A stretch of 64,000 nt of DNA. Source: Alphaproteobacteria bacterium (GTDB lineage: Bacteria > Pseudomonadota > Alphaproteobacteria > TMED109). Where the stretch lies: assembly GCA_030828505.1 (NCBI GenBank), contig JAURCJ010000008.1:1-64000 (forward strand), given 5' to 3'. The notes below the pieces were generated by a model, which saw only the letters and a list, made by a program, of their open reading frames with translations, was not told the DNA's origin and made no database searches. The position numbers were made by a program, and so were the translations under genes. Position 1 is the stretch's first letter; every line of letters begins with the position of its first letter. Positions 38,721 through 48,591 of this stretch are shown here, piece by piece.

Positions 38721-39512
38721 ATGATTAGATATTCAGCGAATATTACTATAATGATGTCTGCCGCCAGAAAAGCTTCTAAATCAATACTTAGAGATTTTGG
38801 AGAGTTGGAAAAGCTCCAGGTTTCTATTAAAGGGCAAAATGATTTTGTAACGATGGCAGATATTAAAGCACAAGATATAATTCATTATGAATTAGCTAGG
38901 GCTAGAGAAGATTATGGGTTTCTAATGGAAGAAGGTAAGGCTAAAAATAGTATTGATGAAAATGAATTTACCTGGATTATTGATCCTATTGATGGAACTT
39001 TGAATTTTATGAATGGTATTCCTTATTTTGCAATTTCTATAGCATTACATCAAAAAGATAAATTAATTGCTGCAACTGTCTATGACCCTGTGCATAACGA
39101 TTTTTATTGGGCAGAAGAGGGGATAGGGGCATATTTAAATGATCAAAGATTGAGGGTAAAAAGAAAAAGCAGTCTTGATAAATCTATAATTGCAATGGGT
39201 ATACCTTTTTTGGGAAGAGGTGATCATAAGCAACATATTAAAAGCCAAGAAATAGTTATGTCTAAAGTAGCAGGCTTAAGAAGATTTGGTGCCGCATCCT
39301 TAGATTTGGCTTATGTAGCTGCTGGAAAAGTTGATGGATTTTGGGAATATGGTTTAAGTCCGTGGGATGTGGCTGCTGGAATATTATTAGTTAAGGAAGC
39401 AGGTGGTTTAGCTGTGGGAATTAATGATAAGGAAAATCCTTTGGTAACCGGTAATATTGTAGCAGGAAACCCTAATATAGTTAAAGAGTTAAAAGTTATA
39501 TTAAATACATAA
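38721..39512 (+). CDS. suhB: Inositol monophosphatase family protein (SuhB-like)
   Basis: A 263-aa magnesium-dependent phosphatase. Metal-binding residues lie in FLMEEGKA near residue 72 and WIIDPIDGTLNFMNGIP near residue 91, and the C-terminal motif is GLSPWDVAAGILLVKEAGG. It acts on inositol phosphates or similar sugar phosphates; E. coli SuhB also takes part in rRNA antitermination. It follows efp by 16 bases, an order seen in many alphaproteobacteria. Confidence 0.9.
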   Translation: MIRYSANITIMMSAARKASKSILRDFGELEKLQVSIKGQNDFVTMADIKAQDIIHYELARAREDYGFLMEEGKAKNSIDENEFTWIIDPIDGTLNFMNGIPYFAISIALHQKDKLIAATVYDPVHNDFYWAEEGIGAYLNDQRLRVKRKSSLDKSIIAMGIPFLGRGDHKQHIKSQEIVMSKVAGLRRFGAASLDLAYVAAGKVDGFWEYGLSPWDVAAGILLVKEAGGLAVGINDKENPLVTGNIVAGNPNIVKELKVILNT

Positions 39513-39603
39513 ATCTTCATGTAAGCAAAAAGTTGTAATAATTTATTAATTAACTTATTTTAATTCTATGAAATTGGTTAGTTAATATATATTTGGAATA
39601 AAA

Positions 39604-40764
39604 ATGAATAGCCCTAGAAGATTTATTCAACGAATGATAGTTTTTATTATTTTAAACCTAGTGTTAGGTTTTTTTCTAATAAGTAACTTAATTAATTCAT
39701 TTTTAACTAACCCAATTATCAATGGTTTAATTTTTTCAGTTTTAGCTTTTGGTATCATAATTATTTTTAGGCAAGTATATACCTTAATTCCTGAAATAGA
39801 ATGGATAGAAGGGTATAAAAGAAATAGATCAAAAGATTTAACTGCGAATATTAAAACTAAAAAATTAATTTTGCTAGCTCCTATGGCTAGTATGTTAGTT
39901 GAGCATAAAGGTAGATTTACTATTTCTTCATTAGCAATGAGGTCGTTATTAGACAGCTTAAATTTAAGGCTAGATGAAACGAGAGAAATTTCTAGATATT
40001 TAATAGGTTTGCTAGTATTTCTTGGTTTACTAGGTACTTTTTGGGGATTGTTAAGTACTATTGACTCTGTTGGAACCGTTATAAATTCATTAGGAGTGGC
40101 CGGCGAAGATAGTACTTCTATGTTCTTAAAATTAAAAGAGGGTTTAAAACAACCTCTAAATGGCATGGGAACTGCTTTTTCATCTTCCTTATTTGGTTTA
40201 TCTGGGTCTTTAATACTTGGTTTCTTAGATATACAAGCTTCTCAAGCACAAAATCAATTTTATAATGATGTAGAAGAATGGTTATCCTCTATGAGTTTGA
40301 TATCAGTAAATTCAAATATAAGTAAAGATTCCAAAAAAATTCAAGAAGAAGGGGTTCCTGTATACGTTCAAGCTTTATTAGAACAAACTGTAGAAAGTAT
40401 TGATTCTTTGCAAAGGACATTAGGTCGTGGTGAAGATGAAAGAAAGCATTTAGCAGATAATTTTGCAAATTTAGCTGAAAAAATGTCAGCGGTGGCGGAT
40501 CAAATAAAAACTAATCAGAGCAATATTGATAAGAATAATAAATCGATAGATATTACGCCTATGATACAATATCTTAAAGACAATCCTAATGGCCTAGATG
40601 AGCCTACAAAAGAGCATATAAGAAGTATGGATATATCTATTAAAAGATTAGTAGAAGAAAATAATCAAGCTAATAAACAACTTGTTTCTGAGTTAAGATC
40701 AGAAATTAAATTGTTAGCAAAAACTATATCTGCTGCTGTAGAAAAAAATAAAAATAACAATTAG
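39604..40764 (+). CDS. MotA/TolQ/ExbB-like proton-channel protein with coiled-coil tail
   Basis: A 386-aa inner-membrane protein. Hydrophobic segments are at about residues 11-30 and 36-56, and two more with the channel-family motif LGLLGTFWGLLSTID (residues 137-151) and GTAFSSSLFGLSGSLILGF (residues 189-207). A long C-terminal part is predicted to be helical. It resembles the MotA-like genes that sit after suhB in alphaproteobacteria. Together with the following OmpA-like gene it should form an ion-driven complex that contacts peptidoglycan. No flagellar genes are near, so it is not assigned as a flagellar stator. Confidence 0.78.
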   Translation: MNSPRRFIQRMIVFIILNLVLGFFLISNLINSFLTNPIINGLIFSVLAFGIIIIFRQVYTLIPEIEWIEGYKRNRSKDLTANIKTKKLILLAPMASMLVEHKGRFTISSLAMRSLLDSLNLRLDETREISRYLIGLLVFLGLLGTFWGLLSTIDSVGTVINSLGVAGEDSTSMFLKLKEGLKQPLNGMGTAFSSSLFGLSGSLILGFLDIQASQAQNQFYNDVEEWLSSMSLISVNSNISKDSKKIQEEGVPVYVQALLEQTVESIDSLQRTLGRGEDERKHLADNFANLAEKMSAVADQIKTNQSNIDKNNKSIDITPMIQYLKDNPNGLDEPTKEHIRSMDISIKRLVEENNQANKQLVSELRSEIKLLAKTISAAVEKNKNNN

Positions 40765-40775
40765 GAGTTAAGGTA

Positions 40776-41915
40776 TTGATTAGGTCGAGAAGTAGAACTA
40801 GAAGTTCAGCTGATATATGGCCTGGATTTGTAGATGCTATATCAACTTTATTATTAGTTTTAATATTTCTTCTAACTATTTTTGTTTCATCTGAATTTCT
40901 TTTATCGAAATTACTGTCAAATAAAGATGATGCTTTAGAGGGATTAAATATACAAATCAATCAACTTACAGAATTATTATCTTTAGAAAAAAAAGAAAAT
41001 AAAAATTTAACAACCACCATTTCTAGACTTAATGAAAAATTAAATAACGCTGGGCTTGCAAGTGATTTATTAAGTATGGAATTTTCAGATTTAAAAAATA
41101 AAAATATGGAGCTTAATAGATTATTAAATTCTCTTAAAGATAGTAATAGTGTTATTAAAAGAGATAATATAAAGTTAGAAACTCAAAATGATAAATTAGA
41201 AGCCGAGCTTAAAGAATTAATAATTACATTAAGAGCGACTTCAGTAAAATTACAGACTGCTGAAGAAGAAATAAAATTATCTGAAGCTGCCAAGAATCAA
41301 GTAAATTTATTAAATATGCAAATTGTTGAATTAAGAGATCAACTTAATATTATTCAAAATCTATTAGATATTAATTCAGAAGAAATTAAAAAGAAAGACT
41401 TACAAATTATAGAATTAGGGAAAAAGCTAAATACAGCATTAGCAGTTAAAGTAGGAGAGTTAAACCAATATAAGTCTGAGTTTTTCGGAAGACTCAGATC
41501 TATCCTAGGTAATAGGGAGGATATATTAATAGTTGGTGATAGATTTATATTTCAGTCTGAAGTTCTATTTGAGTCAGGTTCAGCAGAAGTTGGAACAGAA
41601 GGGTTAATACAATTAAGAAATTTATCTAGAATATTATTAGATATTACGAAAGATATACCTAATGATATTCCTTGGGTGCTTCAAATTCAAGGGCATACGG
41701 ATCAAAACCCTATAAATACTCCTTTATACCCATCTAATTGGGAATTAAGTGCAGCAAGAGCAATTTCTGTTGGAAGAGTACTTATAAATTCTGGTGTAAA
41801 TTCTAACAAAATTTCAGTTGCGGGTTTTGCAGAATTTCAACCTTTAGAATTTGGCACAGATTCAGATTCACTCCGAAAAAATAGAAGAATAGAAATAAAA
41901 TTAACTCAGCCTTGA
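40776..41915 (+). CDS. MotB-like protein: one membrane helix, coiled coil and OmpA peptidoglycan-binding domain
   Basis: A 379-aa partner of the preceding channel protein. One transmembrane segment (residues 19-40, in DAISTLLLVLIFLLTIF) carries an Asp at its start, as in MotB/ExbD-type partners. Residues 48-225 form a long coiled coil rich in Leu, Lys and Glu. The C-terminal OmpA domain (about residues 255-375) has the QGHTDQNP and NWELSAARAISV motifs. The TTG start has TAGGAG eight bases upstream and lies 11 bases after the previous stop. The layout suggests a force- or proton-driven complex spanning to the cell wall; its task is unknown. Confidence 0.78.
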   Translation: MIRSRSRTRSSADIWPGFVDAISTLLLVLIFLLTIFVSSEFLLSKLLSNKDDALEGLNIQINQLTELLSLEKKENKNLTTTISRLNEKLNNAGLASDLLSMEFSDLKNKNMELNRLLNSLKDSNSVIKRDNIKLETQNDKLEAELKELIITLRATSVKLQTAEEEIKLSEAAKNQVNLLNMQIVELRDQLNIIQNLLDINSEEIKKKDLQIIELGKKLNTALAVKVGELNQYKSEFFGRLRSILGNREDILIVGDRFIFQSEVLFESGSAEVGTEGLIQLRNLSRILLDITKDIPNDIPWVLQIQGHTDQNPINTPLYPSNWELSAARAISVGRVLINSGVNSNKISVAGFAEFQPLEFGTDSDSLRKNRRIEIKLTQP

Positions 41916-43042
41916 TGTAATGATTTTCTTTTTGGACTTAATGTTTCAGGGGTTATTAAATTATTAGTTAAGTACTCCGGCCATTTTTTCCCAGTAATAA
42001 GACACTCTATTATTTTAGAAATGCCTGGAGAAGTTTGGATTCCATATCCGCCTTGACCAGCTAGCCAATAAAAACCTGGTATGTGAGGGTCTTCACCTAC
42101 AACGGGTGTTCTATCAGGAAAAAATGATCTTAATCCAGCCCATTTATGATCTATTTTTTCTATTTTAAAATTAGTAGCATTTTCTATTCTATCAATAGTA
42201 ATAGCTACATCTATTTCTTCTGGCTGCGAATCACAAGGAGGACTATCTGTTTCATCCGCAGGTGAAGCTAATATTTTTCCTGCTTCAGCTTTAAAATAAA
42301 AATTATCCTCTATATCTATAACTACAGGCCATTTTGAAGTATTTAAATTTGATGTATCTTCAAAAATTATTACGGTTCTCCTTTTGGGGGATAAGTTAAG
42401 AGGTTTAGTGTTTGCTAGAATTGCAACCTCATCACACCAAGCACCTGCAGCATTAATTATAATTGGAGCTATAAATTCATTATTATCAGTTTTTACACTC
42501 CATATATTATTATTTTTTGAAATATTTATAACTTCCGAATTAAATAATATTATCCCATCATTATTCTTAAGTCCGCGAGCGAAGCCTTGATGTATTAAGT
42601 CAACATCCATAACTTTTGAATCAGGTTCATATAGGGCTCTATCTATATAATTTTCTTTTACGACTGGTACCATATTTTGTACTTCATTTTTATCTATTTC
42701 AAATACATTTGCAGATAAAGATTTTGCATAGTCTAATTCTTTATCTACATATTTTGATTGATTCTTATTAGCTATAAAAAGTGAGCCCCCATATTGAGTC
42801 ATTAATTGATTATTTTTAAAACATGATGGAGGGTTTTCTAAAAAATATCGACTCGCTTTAGTGATTGATCGTATTACCTTGTTTCCATAATTTTCTGTGA
42901 AAAAAGCTGCAGACCTTCCTGTAGTATGATAGCCAAGTAGTGATTCTTTTTCTAATACAATAACTTTACCGTGTTTTGAAAGTCTGTAGGCTGCAGACAT
43001 TCCAGCCATTCCAGAACCAATAATTATAAAATCCGCTTGCAC
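41906..43042 (-). CDS. FAD-dependent amine/amino-acid oxidoreductase (DAO family)
   Basis: A 378-aa flavoprotein of the DadA/glycine oxidase superfamily. The dinucleotide motif FIIIGSGMAGMSAAYRLS is at the N-terminus, followed by the ribose-binding acid in VLEKES and the segment HTTGRSAAFFTENYG. The C-terminal GLRSFFPDRTPVVGEDP and GQGGYGIQTSPG blocks are typical for the family. The substrate could be a D-amino acid, an N-methylated amino acid or another amine; the sequence does not decide. The 3' end overlaps the convergent OmpA-like gene by ten bases, and it lies three bases after the RND pump gene. Confidence 0.82.
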   Translation of the reverse strand: MQADFIIIGSGMAGMSAAYRLSKHGKVIVLEKESLLGYHTTGRSAAFFTENYGNKVIRSITKASRYFLENPPSCFKNNQLMTQYGGSLFIANKNQSKYVDKELDYAKSLSANVFEIDKNEVQNMVPVVKENYIDRALYEPDSKVMDVDLIHQGFARGLKNNDGIILFNSEVINISKNNNIWSVKTDNNEFIAPIIINAAGAWCDEVAILANTKPLNLSPKRRTVIIFEDTSNLNTSKWPVVIDIEDNFYFKAEAGKILASPADETDSPPCDSQPEEIDVAITIDRIENATNFKIEKIDHKWAGLRSFFPDRTPVVGEDPHIPGFYWLAGQGGYGIQTSPGISKIIECLITGKKWPEYLTNNLITPETLSPKRKSLHQG

Positions 43043-43045
43043 AAA

Positions 43046-46000
43046 TTACTCCGCTATTTGAAGTTTATTTTTATTATACTCGTCCTCCAAGCTTCTAAGT
43101 TTATCAGCAATATGACTAGAAGGTTTAGTAAATCTTGCTAAAAGATCATATAGGGCAGGCACTATAAATAAACTTAAAATAGTTGAGAAAGTAACACCTC
43201 CTACTATAACCCAACCTATAGAGGCTCTACTTTCTGCTCCAGCACCTGTAGCTAAAGCTAGAGGCATTGCACCGAAAACTGTTGCTATAGTAGTCATTAA
43301 TATTGGTCTTAACCTTGCCGCAGCAGATTCTTTCACAGCTTCTCTAATTGATCTACCTTGTTCTCTTAATTGATTAGCAAATTCTACTATTAATATTGCA
43401 TTTTTTGCAACTAAGCCAATTAACATAACTAAACCAATCTGACTATAAACATTCAAGGTAATTCCAGTAAAATATAAAGTAGCAAGTGCACCTGTAATAG
43501 CTAATGGTACGGATAACATAATTATAATAGGGTGAACAAAGCTCTCAAATTGGGCGGCTAAAACTAAAAATACTACTAATAATGCTAGACCAAACGTAAT
43601 CATTAGTGATGATGATGAGTCTCTAAATTCTCGAGATTGACCCGCATAAGAAACTCTTGCTTCAGGAGGTAAATTTGTAAGCGCTAAGTTATCTAAATAA
43701 TCCAGTGCTTCTCCTAAACTATAACCTGGGGCTAGCGATGCAGAAATTGTTACAGAACGCATCCTGTCAAATCTATTAAGTTCTTTAGGAGCAGCAGTTT
43801 CATTCGTAGTAATTAAATTATTTAACGGAATTAAATTATTTTTAGAATTTCTTACATATATATTTTCTAAATCATTTGGAGTTTCTCGGTCTTGATTTCT
43901 TGCTTGAAGAACAACATTATATTGAACTCCTCTATCATTTAGTGTGGTAACAAAACGAGATCCAAGCATTGTTTCTAAAGTTCTTCCTATATCTGCAATG
44001 GATACTTCCATTGTTGCGGCTCTATCTCTATTTATATCAACTTTTAATTCAGGTTTTGTCTCTTTATAATCTGCATCAATACTCAATAATTTAGGATTCT
44101 CTTCCTTTGCCTTGTTAATAATAATTTTACTCCAGTCTTTTAAAGTATCATAACTTGGCCCTCCTAGTACAAATTGAACTGGAGACTTTCTACCTGGTTG
44201 ATTTAAACTTGGTGGATTAATTGCAAAGACATTTGCTCCTGGTACGCTAAGCAATTTAGGAAAAAATTCTTTTACTATTTCTTGCTGACTTCTTAATCTT
44301 TCTTGCCAAGGCTTTAACACAACAAATGCAATTGCAAAATTTACTGGGCTTGGTCTACTTAATCCAGGTGCCAGTACTCCAAATAAAGTATCTATTTCTT
44401 TAGAGCCTTCAGGGCCAATTGATGCGAGTTTATCTTCAACCTCTAAAAGATAATCTCTAGTATAATTTAAAGTTGCACCTTCTGGAGCCATTAGAACTAC
44501 TAAAAATACACCTCTATCTTCTGTAGGAGCAAATTCTTTAGGAACTTCTTTATATAAAGAATAAGCTGTTGCTGAGAAAGCAATTCCAATAGCTAATATT
44601 ATGATTGGAAAAGATAATGTCTTACTTAGTGTCCATTCATATCCTTTATTAAGTAGTAAAAATATTTTTTCACTGCTTCTATAGAGTAAATTACTCGATT
44701 GTTTCTGTTTTAATATTTTTGAACACATCATTGGAGTTAAGGTTAAGGCTACAAGACTTGAAAATAGAACTGCACCAGCTATAGAAATTCCAAACTCACT
44801 AAATAATCTGCCAGTGTTACCTCCCATCATAGATATTGGAACAAAAACAGCAATTAAAGACAGAGTAGTAGCAATAACTGCAAAACCTATTTGTCTAGAG
44901 CCCCTTAATGAAGCTAAAAGAACAGGTTCTTTATTTTCAATTCTTCTATGAATATTTTCTAGAACTACTATTGCGTCATCGACTACTAAGCCAACAGCTA
45001 AAACATAGGCTAAGAGAGTTAATACATTAATTGAAAATCCAAAAATATTTAAAATAATAAATGATGAAATTAATGAAACAGGAATAGCAATTGCTGGAAT
45101 TAGTGTTGCCCAAAATGACCTCAAGAATATAAAAATGACAGCAATTACAAGGCCCATAGCTATAGCTAATGCTTTAAAAACTTCTTTAATTGAGGCATCA
45201 ACAAATCTAGACCTATCATAGGCAACAAAAAGTTCAACTTGTTCAGGAAGACTAGCTTGTATCTCATCTAGTTTGTACCTTATACCATTTGCTATTTCTA
45301 ATTCATTAGCTTTAGACTGTTTGATTACTCCTAAACCAATTGCAGGCTCGCCATTTGCCCTTACTTCGTATCTTTCTTCTTCTGTTCCTAAATTAATTTC
45401 TGCTACATCACTTAATCTAATTAAATAATCAGATTTTTGCATTACTACAATATTTTTAAACTGTTCTTCAGTTACTAAACCAGAATCCGTTCTAACAGCA
45501 AATTCTCTTCTGTTGGATTCTACTCTACCTGAAGGAAGTTCTAAATTTTGCTTTAATAAAGCGTTTTCTAAATCATTTACTGTTATACCATATGCAGCCA
45601 TAGAACGTCTGTTTAACCAAATTCTCATAGCTGGTTTTCTTTCTCCACCTATCATTACTTTAGCTACACCTGGGACAACTGAAAACGTATCAACTAAATA
45701 TCTATCGGCATAGTCACTTAATTGTATAGCATTCCATTCCTTACTTCTCATCCCTATCCATATGAACGGACTTGCATCAGCTTCTGTTTTTAATACTACT
45801 GGGGATTCAGCATCTAGTGGCAGGTTGCCAATACTGCCAGATACTTTATCACGTACATCGCTTGCAGCAGCATCAACATCCCTTGTCACTACAAATTCAA
45901 TTGTTACTTCTGACCTTTCTTCTCTGCTTTTAGATGTAATTTGTTTTACACCCTCTATTCCACTTACAGATTCTTCAATAATTTGAGTAACCTGACTTTC

Positions 46001-46210
46001 AATAATTGTAGCAGGAGCACCTTTATAAAGCGTAATGACGGAAACGATTGGAGCATCAATATCAGGGTATTCTCTTACTGCTAGGTCTTTCATTGAAGAT
46101 AAACCAAATATAACAAGTATTAAACTAACTACAGCAGCAAAAACAGGTCTTTTTATAGATATATCTGATAATAGTAGAGTGCGTTCTTTAGTTTCTATTT
46201 TTTTTGTCAT
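43046..46210 (-). CDS. RND multidrug efflux transporter (HAE1/AcrB family)
   Basis: A 1054-aa inner-membrane proton-drug antiporter with the duplicated 2 x (1+5) helix RND layout and two large periplasmic loops. The first transmembrane helix region begins IKRPVFAAVVSLILV. The proton-relay pair of Asp is in VGLVVDDAIVVLENI near residue 413, and the partner Lys in LVAKNAILIVEFANQL near residue 953. It is downstream of its membrane fusion protein by 20 bases. No TolC-like outer-membrane gene is adjacent, so a genome-encoded general channel is inferred. Substrates are unknown. Confidence 0.92.
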   Translation of the reverse strand: MTKKIETKERTLLLSDISIKRPVFAAVVSLILVIFGLSSMKDLAVREYPDIDAPIVSVITLYKGAPATIIESQVTQIIEESVSGIEGVKQITSKSREERSEVTIEFVVTRDVDAAASDVRDKVSGSIGNLPLDAESPVVLKTEADASPFIWIGMRSKEWNAIQLSDYADRYLVDTFSVVPGVAKVMIGGERKPAMRIWLNRRSMAAYGITVNDLENALLKQNLELPSGRVESNRREFAVRTDSGLVTEEQFKNIVVMQKSDYLIRLSDVAEINLGTEEERYEVRANGEPAIGLGVIKQSKANELEIANGIRYKLDEIQASLPEQVELFVAYDRSRFVDASIKEVFKALAIAMGLVIAVIFIFLRSFWATLIPAIAIPVSLISSFIILNIFGFSINVLTLLAYVLAVGLVVDDAIVVLENIHRRIENKEPVLLASLRGSRQIGFAVIATTLSLIAVFVPISMMGGNTGRLFSEFGISIAGAVLFSSLVALTLTPMMCSKILKQKQSSNLLYRSSEKIFLLLNKGYEWTLSKTLSFPIIILAIGIAFSATAYSLYKEVPKEFAPTEDRGVFLVVLMAPEGATLNYTRDYLLEVEDKLASIGPEGSKEIDTLFGVLAPGLSRPSPVNFAIAFVVLKPWQERLRSQQEIVKEFFPKLLSVPGANVFAINPPSLNQPGRKSPVQFVLGGPSYDTLKDWSKIIINKAKEENPKLLSIDADYKETKPELKVDINRDRAATMEVSIADIGRTLETMLGSRFVTTLNDRGVQYNVVLQARNQDRETPNDLENIYVRNSKNNLIPLNNLITTNETAAPKELNRFDRMRSVTISASLAPGYSLGEALDYLDNLALTNLPPEARVSYAGQSREFRDSSSSLMITFGLALLVVFLVLAAQFESFVHPIIIMLSVPLAITGALATLYFTGITLNVYSQIGLVMLIGLVAKNAILIVEFANQLREQGRSIREAVKESAAARLRPILMTTIATVFGAMPLALATGAGAESRASIGWVIVGGVTFSTILSLFIVPALYDLLARFTKPSSHIADKLRSLEDEYNKNKLQIAE

Positions 46211-46230
46211 TATAATACATTTCTATTTAA

Positions 46231-47349
46231 TTAATTATTTATTTCACGAATTGTAACTTTAGAGCCGTCTCTCACTTTTTGAATTCCTCCTGTCACAACC
46301 ATTGCATTTGGTTCGATGCCTTCTATAACTTCTACTTCGCCAGTAAGCCTCTGTCCTAATTTAACTGGCGTAGCTTTAGTTATTCCATTATCAATTACGT
46401 AGACCGTCCTTTGAGTTCCATCAGTTAGTACCGACTCTTCAGGAATTATAATCGCATTTGTATGTGTCATTACAGGTAATTTTACTACCATAAACATACC
46501 AGGTTTAAGCTTCAATTGATCATTATTAATTTCAGCTCTAACAGTTATAGATCTAGAGTCAAGACTGATTCTAGTATCAATAGATTTTATAGTGCCAGTA
46601 AAAATTTCATTTCCCCAAGCTCTAGAAAAAGTTTTTATATTTGTGCCTATCATAAGACTTGATATAGCTGATTCTGGAACTTCAAAGTCTATCTCAATTG
46701 GATCTATACTATCTAGTGAAGTCATTACTTCTCCTGGTTCTAAATATTCACCTATACTCTTAAGTTTAAGACCGATTACACCATCAAAAGGAGCTCTAAT
46801 TATTTTTTTATTATATTTATTTTCAGCTATTTTTAATGCTGCTTTTGCAATTTGAAGTTGTGCTAAGGCTTCTGTTTCATCTGTTAATAGCTGATCTAAT
46901 CTTGTTTTAGCAATATTATTAGTTTGTGATAATTTTTCTGCACTTCTTGCTAATCTCTTCCTTCTTTCAAGTAGTGCTGTCCATCTATCTACTTCTGCTT
47001 TATGAATATTAATTTCAGCTTGTTCAATACTTGATTCTAAAATAAATAAAATATTATTTTTTTTAATACTTTGTCCTTCTGTAAATTTTATTTCTGTAAC
47101 AATTCCATTTACTTCAGAAGTAACATCAATAGAATCTAAGGCTTTAAGATTTCCAACAACTTCCATATCAACCACAATATCATCTACTCTAACTTGTTTG
47201 GCATCAATAGCAGTGGGTGGTCTTTCTGCTGCTGAACTATTATTATTTTTATCGTTCGAACCAGTAATTATTGACCAATTATCCCATACGAGCCAGGCTA
47301 TGATTCCTATAAATATTACCGTAAAAATTTGAATTAAGACAGATCGCAT
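46231..47349 (-). CDS. RND efflux periplasmic adaptor (membrane fusion protein)
   Basis: It links the RND pump to an outer-membrane channel. The protein has an N-terminal membrane anchor (about residues 5-22 of the chosen form), a lipoyl-type beta segment (VVGNLKALDSIDVTSEVNGIV), a hairpin of two helices, the returning half IIRAPFDGVIGLKLKSIGEYL, a beta-barrel and a membrane-proximal domain. I start at the ATG at 47349 (about 372 aa), with TAGGAAAA upstream; the open frame extends 14 codons further without a ribosome site. It is divergent from xseB. Confidence 0.88.
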   Translation of the reverse strand: MRSVLIQIFTVIFIGIIAWLVWDNWSIITGSNDKNNNSSAAERPPTAIDAKQVRVDDIVVDMEVVGNLKALDSIDVTSEVNGIVTEIKFTEGQSIKKNNILFILESSIEQAEINIHKAEVDRWTALLERRKRLARSAEKLSQTNNIAKTRLDQLLTDETEALAQLQIAKAALKIAENKYNKKIIRAPFDGVIGLKLKSIGEYLEPGEVMTSLDSIDPIEIDFEVPESAISSLMIGTNIKTFSRAWGNEIFTGTIKSIDTRISLDSRSITVRAEINNDQLKLKPGMFMVVKLPVMTHTNAIIIPEESVLTDGTQRTVYVIDNGITKATPVKLGQRLTGEVEVIEGIEPNAMVVTGGIQKVRDGSKVTIREINN

Positions 47350-47440
47350 TATTTTTCCTATATATTTAATTATCAAGATTGTATTATACATATATATTCA
47401 TAATATTATATAATTTTATAAAAAATATTGGATTTAAAAG

Positions 47441-47689
47441 ATGTCGGAAAATAATACTAAAAATGAAATAGATAAAATGACTTTCGAAGAAGCATTAAAG
47501 GCATTAGAAGAAATAGTAAGTCAATTAGACTCAGGTGAAATAGATTTAGATAAAGCTGTAGAAGCTTATGAAAGGGGTACCAATTTAAAGGCTCATTGTG
47601 AAAAAAAATTAAAAGAGGCTCAGTTACGTGTAGAAAAAATTGAAGTAGATAAAGAAGGTGAAATAACTACAAAAAATTTGGATGTGTAG
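47441..47689 (+). CDS. xseB: Exodeoxyribonuclease VII small subunit
   Basis: An 82-aa helical protein that pairs with XseA. The signature MTFEEALKALEEIVSQLDSG and LDKAVEAYERGTNLKAHCEKKL is diagnostic. It overlaps the ispA start by one base. The xseB-ispA order is widespread; xseA is not in this window. Confidence 0.94.
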   Translation: MSENNTKNEIDKMTFEEALKALEEIVSQLDSGEIDLDKAVEAYERGTNLKAHCEKKLKEAQLRVEKIEVDKEGEITTKNLDV

Positions 47690-48591
47690 TGATAAAAAAA
47701 TTAAAAAATTCTAATCCTAACTTTATAGAATATTTAAATATCTTTACTAATAAATTTGAAAGTTTTTATAATCAAAAATATTTTATTGATAGTTCTCCAA
47801 ATATTTTAAAAGAGAGTATTCAATATATTAATTCAACAGGCGGAAAAAGAATAAGACCTTTCCTGGTATGTGAATGTGCTAAATTATTTGATATAAAATT
47901 TGAAATTTCAATTTATGCAGCTATAGCAATAGAAATGGTTCATACCTATTCATTAATTCATGATGATTTACCTGCTATGGACAATGATGATTTGAGAAGA
48001 GGAAATGAGACTCTTCATAAGAAGTATAATGAGGCTATTGCAATACTATCAGGAGATGCCTTATTAACGGATTCCTTTATTATGTTATCTGATAATTATA
48101 AAAATTTAGATCTTAATATATGTCTGGAATTAATATCACTTTTGTCAAAATCAGCTGGAAGTGGCGGTATGGTTGGAGGGCAAATTCTAGATTTGTTTCC
48201 TGAAAATAATAATGAAAAAAGCGTGAATACGATGAATGAAATGAAAACTGGAGCACTTATTCAGTGTGCTACTTCTTTTGGAGCAATTTTAGGGAATGCT
48301 CCAAAAAAAGACCATAAAAATATGTATGAATATGGAAGTTCAATTGGCAAAGTTTTTCAAATTAAAGATGATTTGTTAGATATACAGGGAGATGAAAAAA
48401 TAGTTGGTAAAAGAATTAATAAAGATAAAGATAATGGTAAATTTAGTTTTATAGATTTATATGGAGAGGAGAAAACAAAGAAACTTGCTATAGAATATGT
48501 CAGCCAAGCAAAAGATATACTAGTAAGTTACGGAACAAAAAATAACTATTTGATTTTACTTACTGATTATATTTTAGATAGAAAAAAATGA
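47689..48591 (+). CDS. ispA: Polyprenyl (farnesyl/geranyl) diphosphate synthase
   Basis: A 300-aa trans-prenyltransferase that elongates isoprenyl diphosphates. The first aspartate-rich motif is HDDLPAMDNDDLRRGN near residue 89 and the second is QIKDDLLDIQGD near residue 224. GGKRIRPFL is the diphosphate-binding block. The start is GTG overlapping the xseB stop. The 3' end overlaps tlyA by four bases. In many relatives dxs stands between ispA and tlyA; here it does not. Confidence 0.92.
   Translation: MIKKLKNSNPNFIEYLNIFTNKFESFYNQKYFIDSSPNILKESIQYINSTGGKRIRPFLVCECAKLFDIKFEISIYAAIAIEMVHTYSLIHDDLPAMDNDDLRRGNETLHKKYNEAIAILSGDALLTDSFIMLSDNYKNLDLNICLELISLLSKSAGSGGMVGGQILDLFPENNNEKSVNTMNEMKTGALIQCATSFGAILGNAPKKDHKNMYEYGSSIGKVFQIKDDLLDIQGDEKIVGKRINKDKDNGKFSFIDLYGEEKTKKLAIEYVSQAKDILVSYGTKNNYLILLTDYILDRKK

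Noticed and set aside
39627-40166. 179-codon minus-strand open frame
   Set aside because: Antisense to the MotA-like gene, whose family motifs are clear; no domain recognised in the antisense product.
39604-41915. Zorya-type (ZorAB) anti-phage defence
   Set aside because: The MotA/OmpA pair resembles ZorAB in outline, but no ZorC, ZorD or ZorE gene is adjacent and the suhB neighbourhood is a common housekeeping position in alphaproteobacteria.
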